NCBI GenBank assembly: GCA_964625745.1
Contig: CAZVCJ010000084.1
Location: 1-17,466, forward strand
Source of the DNA: CAZVCJ01 sp964625745
GTDB lineage: Bacteria; Chloroflexota; Anaerolineae; VGOG01
Direction of reading: 5' to 3'
DNA: 17,466 nucleotides
Below, one piece after another: positions 13,901-17,466 of the stretch (its first letter is position 1; the number at the start of each line of letters is the position of its first letter). Made by a program: the position numbers and the translations under genes. The notes under the pieces were generated by a model, which made no database searches, was not told where the DNA came from, and saw only the letters and a list, made by a program, of their open reading frames with translations.

Positions 13901-13912
13901 CACCTCCTTTCC

Positions 13913-14941
13913 TCATGACCGGCTCAAAGCGGAACCACAAGAGGCCCTGATCACCAACTCTGTGGGCAAGACAATCCTCTGAGCAGGAGCCTCTTCTCCC
14001 GATGAATTTTCCAGCACGCTCAGCAACACCTCTACCGCCATTGAGCCCATGCGCTCAATCGGCTGACGCACGGTAGTCAGCGCCGGCTCAATCGCCGAGG
14101 CGATAGGGATGTCATCGAAGCTGACCAGAGCAATGTCCTGGGGAACCTGCCGGCCCGCTTGACGGAGCGCTTTCAGCGCGCCGACAGCCATCATGTCGCT
14201 GGCGACGAAGACCGCGCTGGGGGAGACAGGTAGCAACCGTTGCATGGCCACCATACCGCTGGCCTCGGCATAGTCCCCTTCCACGATCAGTTCCTCCTCC
14301 ACGGGAATACCGCGCGCTTCCAGCGCTTGACGGTAGCCGCTCAGACGATCCTGGCCGTGGATCATGTCCAGCCGGCCGGTGATGGTAGCGATGCGCCGGT
14401 GTCCCAGACGGATCAGGTGCTCCACCGCCATCCGCGCCCCGCCGACGTTGTCCACATCCACGTAGTGGACACGTTCATCGGGATACCGTCCCACTGAAAT
14501 GAACGGGATATGGTCGCGCAGCAAATTAGGGACAATCGGATCCTCCAGTGAGGCTGAAGCCACGAGCACACCGTCCAGGTAACCCCTGCGTAGGATGCGC
14601 TGATATATCTCTTGCCGGTCAGCATGGGCAGTAAACAAGGAGAGCATCAATTGATACTGGTGGGAATTGCATACTTCGGTGGCACCACGCAGCAAGAGGG
14701 AGAAGAAGGGATCGGTGAAAAGCGTCGTCACCGTTTCGGGGATCACCATACCAATGACATGGGTGCGACTGGTGGCCAGGCTGCGAGCGGCGGCGTGGGG
14801 TTGATAGCCTACCTGGTGGACGATTTGCCAGACCTGCTCCCGCACCTCGGGGCGGACATTGGGGTGGTCGTTGACGACCCGGGAAACTGTAGAGCGGGAG
14901 ACGCCAGCTAATTTGGCGACTTCTTCGAGCGTAGGCGACAT
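13913..14941 (-). CDS. LacI-family transcriptional repressor (CelR-like)
   Basis: A 342-residue repressor. The N-terminal helix-turn-helix TLEEVAKLAGVSRSTVSRVVND (4-25) and the hinge region PHAAARSLATSRTHVIG are followed by a periplasmic-binding-like effector domain (VFVASDMMAVGALKAL, LVSFDDIPIASAIEPALTTV). The start is ATG 14941, with AGGAG 6 nt upstream, directly before the helix-turn-helix; an upstream in-frame TTG (15001) would add 20 unrelated residues. Its own promoter region holds two 14-bp sites close to the TGGGAGCGCTCCCA operator of CelR, the cellobiose-responsive repressor of actinobacteria, so it probably represses itself and the downstream transporter and enzyme genes until cellobiose or a related disaccharide is bound. 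The effector is inferred from family and context. Confidence 0.93.
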   Translation of the reverse strand: MSPTLEEVAKLAGVSRSTVSRVVNDHPNVRPEVREQVWQIVHQVGYQPHAAARSLATSRTHVIGMVIPETVTTLFTDPFFSLLLRGATEVCNSHQYQLMLSLFTAHADRQEIYQRILRRGYLDGVLVASASLEDPIVPNLLRDHIPFISVGRYPDERVHYVDVDNVGGARMAVEHLIRLGHRRIATITGRLDMIHGQDRLSGYRQALEARGIPVEEELIVEGDYAEASGMVAMQRLLPVSPSAVFVASDMMAVGALKALRQAGRQVPQDIALVSFDDIPIASAIEPALTTVRQPIERMGSMAVEVLLSVLENSSGEEAPAQRIVLPTELVIRASCGSALSRS

Positions 14942-14951
14942 CGGCTGCTCC

Positions 14952-14965
14952 TGGAAGCACTCCCA
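14952..14965. promoter_or_regulatory. CelR-like operator O2
   Basis: TGGAAGCACTCCCA differs from TGGGAGCGCTCCCA at two positions. It lies 10 bp before the repressor start codon, downstream of the promoter, and is 73 bp centre-to-centre from O1, close to seven helical turns. Confidence 0.65.
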
Positions 14966-15024
14966 ACAAAATCCCAGAAAAAGGGTCGAAATTTGTGCCA
15001 AAGAAGGGGTTTGGAGCTATTTTT

Positions 15025-15038
15025 TGGGAGCGCTCTCA
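15025..15038. promoter_or_regulatory. CelR-like operator O1 at the start point
   Basis: TGGGAGCGCTCTCA is a palindrome with one mismatched pair of positions and differs from the CelR consensus TGGGAGCGCTCCCA by one base. It covers the predicted start point (about 15037) of the minus-strand promoter, a position suited to direct repression. Confidence 0.8.
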
Positions 15039-15043
15039 ACAAT

Positions 15044-15072
15044 ATTATATCACAGATTGGAAGCTTTGTCAA
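15044..15072 (-). promoter_or_regulatory. Consensus sigma-70-type promoter of the repressor/sugar operon
   Basis: On the minus strand TTGACA (15067-15072) and TATAAT (15044-15049) are both perfect and separated by exactly 17 bp. It would drive the repressor gene and, by read-through, the transporter and enzymes. Such a strong promoter makes sense if held down by the two operators. Confidence 0.9.
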
Positions 15073-15118
15073 TACTCAATTTTTGATGCCGCCGCTTTTC
15101 TTTTTTGCCAAGATAGGG

Positions 15119-15124
15119 TATAAT
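15119..15124 (+). promoter_or_regulatory. -10 box for the AAA+/VWA gene
   Basis: A perfect TATAAT on the plus strand, 45 bp before the start codon at 15170. No good -35 is found at 16-18 bp (the region is T-rich, TTTTCT), so the promoter is weaker or helped by an activator. It shares the 228-bp divergent region with the repressor promoter. Confidence 0.5.
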
Positions 15125-15169
15125 CTACAACGCTGTACCTAAACACTACAATAATGAATCGGAGTTGAT

Positions 15170-17197
15170 ATGCCAGCCGTTTTCCCCTTCACAGCCATCG
15201 TCGGCCAAGAGAAAATGAAGATGGCTCTCATCCTGAACGCCATCAGCCCCCAGATCGGCGGGGTGTTAATCCGAGGCGAACGGGGCACGGCCAAGTCCAC
15301 CGCCGCCCGGGCCCTGGCCGCCCTGCTGCCAGAGATCGAAGTGGTGGCCGATTGTCCCTTTAACTGCGATCCTGAACAGCCTGAGACCCTTTGCGATAAC
15401 TGCCGCGATCGAACTGAGCGTGGCGAGGAGCTGCCCGTAGCCCGTCGCAGAACCCGCTTTGTGGACCTGCCCGTCAGCGCCACCGAGGACCGGGTGGTGG
15501 GCACGCTGGACATCGAATTAGCCATCAAGCGCGGCGAGCGCCACTTCGAGCCGGGAGTGCTGGCCGCCGCCAACCGTGGCTTGCTCTACGTAGACGAGGT
15601 CAACCTGCTCGATGACCACGTCGTTGACCTGCTGCTGGACTCGGCGGCGATGGGTGTGAACGTGGTGGAACGAGAGGGCATCTCCTTCTCCCACCCCGCC
15701 CGCTTCATCCTGGTGGGCACCATGAACCCTGAGGAAGGGGAATTGCGCCCGCAACTGTTGGATCGCTTCTCCCTCTGCGTGGAGATCAAAGGCATCGCCG
15801 ATCCCCAGGCCAGGGTAGAGATTCTGGAGCGCTGCGTCCAATTCGAGCAAGACTCCGAGGGCTTTCGGGAAGAGTGGGAACCGCACGACGAGCAACTCTC
15901 GCGCGAGATCGCCAGGGCCAGAGAGCTTTTGCCTGAGGTCAGATATGCCCCGACGGATCTACTGGTCATCGCCGAGCTAATGGCGAATCTGTCGGTGGAC
16001 GGACACCGTCCGGACATCGTCATCCTCAAGACGGCCTTGGCTCACGCCGCCTTCGCCGGGCGACGGCGGATCAATGAGGCCGATATCCTGACGGCGGCTG
16101 AACTGGCCCTGCCACACCGCCTGAAGAGGCAACCTTTCCAGGAAGCGGAACTGAAACTGCAGGACCTGAAGGAGAAGTTGGCCCAGGTGAGCACGGAGCA
16201 CGCTCATGACGACACGGCCTCTTTCACAGAGAGCGTCCCCGGGCAGGCCAAAGGTAACCCACAAGATGCTCCGGTCACTGAGGTCAATATGACCACGCCA
16301 CTCAAGGGCCACCAGGCAGATCCCATGCCCCTCTCCTACATCCGGCAGGCAGACATGCCAGTGTCTATAGGCCCGGCCTTCAAGCCCAGGCGCGTGGAGA
16401 CCCCGCTGGACCGGCTGACCAGGAACAGCGCGGGCAAGCGCAGTTTCACCAAGACCGAGCGCAAACGAGGGCGTTACATCCAGAGCCGGCCAGCCAACGG
16501 GCAGAGTGACGATATCGCCTTTGACGCTACCTTCCGATATGCCGCCCCCCACCAAATCCACCGCCAGAGCGGCAATCTGGCCCTGGCCATCGCCGACGAG
16601 GATTTGCAGCGCAAGGTGCGAGTGCGGCGGGCCGCTAACCTCATTCTCTTCGTGGTTGATGCCAGTTGGTCCATGGCTGCTGCGGAGCGCATGGTGGCCA
16701 CCAAAGGAGCCATCATGTCCCTCCTCAACGACGCCTATCAACGCCGGGACCAGGTGGGCCTGGTCGTCTTTCAAAAAGACGACGCCAGACTCGTCCTGCC
16801 GCCTACCTCCAGCGTGGAGCTAGCCCAGAAAGCCCTCCAGGACATCCCCGTCGGCGGCAAGACCCCGCTTTCCAGTGGCCTCCTCCTGGCCTATCGCGTG
16901 TGCCAGAGGGAGCTTCGCCGCAACCCCGAAGTGATGCCCTTGATGATCCTCCTGACCGATGGAGCGGGCAACGTCTCCATGACCGACCTCCCGGCTCAGG
17001 ACGAGGCGCTCAAAGTCGCCGACTTCATCAAGCGCGGCAACATTCGCTCAGTGGTCATCAACATGGAACATTCATCTTTTGATCGCGGCCTGGCCCAGGA
17101 CGTGGCCGATGCCCTGGACGCTCCTTGCTACACCTTGCAGGCACTCAAGGCCGAGCACCTCTATCAGACCGTCCGGGGGGAGTTGAAAGGAGCTTAG
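15170..17197 (+). CDS. Fused ChlI/ChlD-type AAA+ ATPase with VWA domain (Mg/Co-chelatase-like)
   Basis: A 675-residue protein. The N-terminal AAA+ domain of the magnesium-chelatase ChlI type has Walker A GERGTAKST (36-44), four cysteines in CPFNC (62, 66) and CDNC (75, 78), Walker B GLLYVDEVNLL (137-147), sensor 1 GTMNPEEGELRPQLLDRF (183-200) and the C-terminal lid. A polar linker (about 330-480) leads to a VWA domain with a complete metal-ion-dependent adhesion site: DASWS (497-501), Thr565 in GGKTPLSSG, and LLTDGAGN (594-601). In chelatases the I and D subunits drive metal insertion into a tetrapyrrole by the H/CobN subunit, which is not in the window. The fusion could serve a cobaltochelatase or act as a MoxR/VWA-like chaperone. 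ATG 15170 has GGAG 5 nt upstream. It is divergent from the repressor. Confidence 0.9.
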   Translation: MPAVFPFTAIVGQEKMKMALILNAISPQIGGVLIRGERGTAKSTAARALAALLPEIEVVADCPFNCDPEQPETLCDNCRDRTERGEELPVARRRTRFVDLPVSATEDRVVGTLDIELAIKRGERHFEPGVLAAANRGLLYVDEVNLLDDHVVDLLLDSAAMGVNVVEREGISFSHPARFILVGTMNPEEGELRPQLLDRFSLCVEIKGIADPQARVEILERCVQFEQDSEGFREEWEPHDEQLSREIARARELLPEVRYAPTDLLVIAELMANLSVDGHRPDIVILKTALAHAAFAGRRRINEADILTAAELALPHRLKRQPFQEAELKLQDLKEKLAQVSTEHAHDDTASFTESVPGQAKGNPQDAPVTEVNMTTPLKGHQADPMPLSYIRQADMPVSIGPAFKPRRVETPLDRLTRNSAGKRSFTKTERKRGRYIQSRPANGQSDDIAFDATFRYAAPHQIHRQSGNLALAIADEDLQRKVRVRRAANLILFVVDASWSMAAAERMVATKGAIMSLLNDAYQRRDQVGLVVFQKDDARLVLPPTSSVELAQKALQDIPVGGKTPLSSGLLLAYRVCQRELRRNPEVMPLMILLTDGAGNVSMTDLPAQDEALKVADFIKRGNIRSVVINMEHSSFDRGLAQDVADALDAPCYTLQALKAEHLYQTVRGELKGA

Positions 17198-17231
17198 AAC
17201 ACAAATGCGTAGGAAAAGGGGAGAAAATACT

Positions 17232-17465
17232 ATGAAACACCATCGTTTGTCCACGTACGTGTTTCTGGTTTTGATTGGCCTCCTGGCCGCTTTTGTTTAC
17301 TCGCAGGACAGCACGCCATCTTTGGCGTCCCCGGCCCGCCTCTCGGCCGAGCGCCAGGTGCAGGCTGCCTGGCAAAAGGCGCGACAGGTTGGGGTGTATC
17401 ACTATAGCACCAGTATCAGTAGATGGAAATTTAGGGATCGAGTGGCACGGCAATGGCCTGAATGA
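17232..17465 (+). CDS. Secreted or membrane-anchored small protein, possibly frameshifted or partial
   Basis: The frame starts MKHHRLSTYVFLVLIGLLAAFVYS, a typical signal peptide or membrane anchor (uncleaved or cut near Ser/Gln 24-25), followed by RLSAERQVQAAWQKARQVGVYHYST. GGGGAG at about 17218-17223 favours ATG 17232 over the in-frame ATG at 17205. The frame stops at 17463-17465, one base before the window edge. From about 17413 the +1 frame reads VSVDGNLGIEWHGNGLND and stays open to the edge, which looks more protein-like than the basic tail RWKFRDRVARQW of the main frame, so a one-base frameshift is possible. It lies 34 bp after the AAA+/VWA gene and is probably cotranscribed. I do not recognise the family. 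Confidence 0.5.
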   Translation: MKHHRLSTYVFLVLIGLLAAFVYSQDSTPSLASPARLSAERQVQAAWQKARQVGVYHYSTSISRWKFRDRVARQWPE

Positions 17466-17466
17466 C

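Overview
The window looks like a piece of a moderately GC-rich Chloroflexota chromosome, probably close to Anaerolineae. The evidence is the style of the genes: a family-5 binding lipoprotein with a Val/Glu/Lys-rich repeat linker, phosphorylase-based sugar metabolism, a fused ChlI/ChlD-type AAA+/VWA protein, and several kinds of short dispersed repeats between and inside genes. The lineage is inferred; no rRNA or other phylogenetic marker is present.

Layout. From about 14.94 kb down to 1.3 kb, ten genes lie head to tail on the minus strand: a LacI-family (CelR-like) repressor; an Opp/Dpp-type ABC transporter (binding lipoprotein, two permeases, two ATPases); a GH130 mannooligosaccharide phosphorylase; a GH94 cellobiose phosphorylase; a GH4 6-phospho-beta-glucosidase-like enzyme; and a BadF/BadG-type sugar kinase. 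After a 546-bp gap a partial cellobiose 2-epimerase runs off the left edge on the same strand. This reads as an uptake and catabolic locus for beta-1,4-gluco/manno-oligosaccharides, such as glucomannan or cellulose fragments. The oligosaccharides are imported intact. GH94 and GH130 would split them with phosphate to give glucose-1-phosphate and mannose-1-phosphate. The epimerase would convert reducing-end glucose and mannose. GH4 plus kinase may form a separate ATP-dependent branch.

Control. The repressor gene has a consensus sigma-70-type promoter (TTGACA, 17 bp, TATAAT). A near-palindromic CelR-like operator covers the start point, and a second lies 73 bp away just before the start codon. 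No other convincing operator was seen, so repressor, transporter and enzymes may form one long autoregulated unit, tuned by internal hairpins between transporter genes.

The gap at 771-1316 holds the most striking feature. It has a plus-strand extended -10 promoter and an intrinsic terminator. Between them a roughly 275-nt RNA could form whose two ends pair in a 30-position helix (29 pairs including four G-U wobbles). This is a good candidate for a structured non-coding RNA; I could not assign it to a known family.

To the right and divergent on the plus strand are an AAA+/VWA chelatase-like protein and the start of a secreted or membrane-anchored small protein at the window edge.

A second theme is repeats. 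Three different low-complexity or palindromic repeats sit in frame inside two enzyme genes (two in GH94, one in GH130), and related dispersed repeats fill two neighbouring intergenic gaps.
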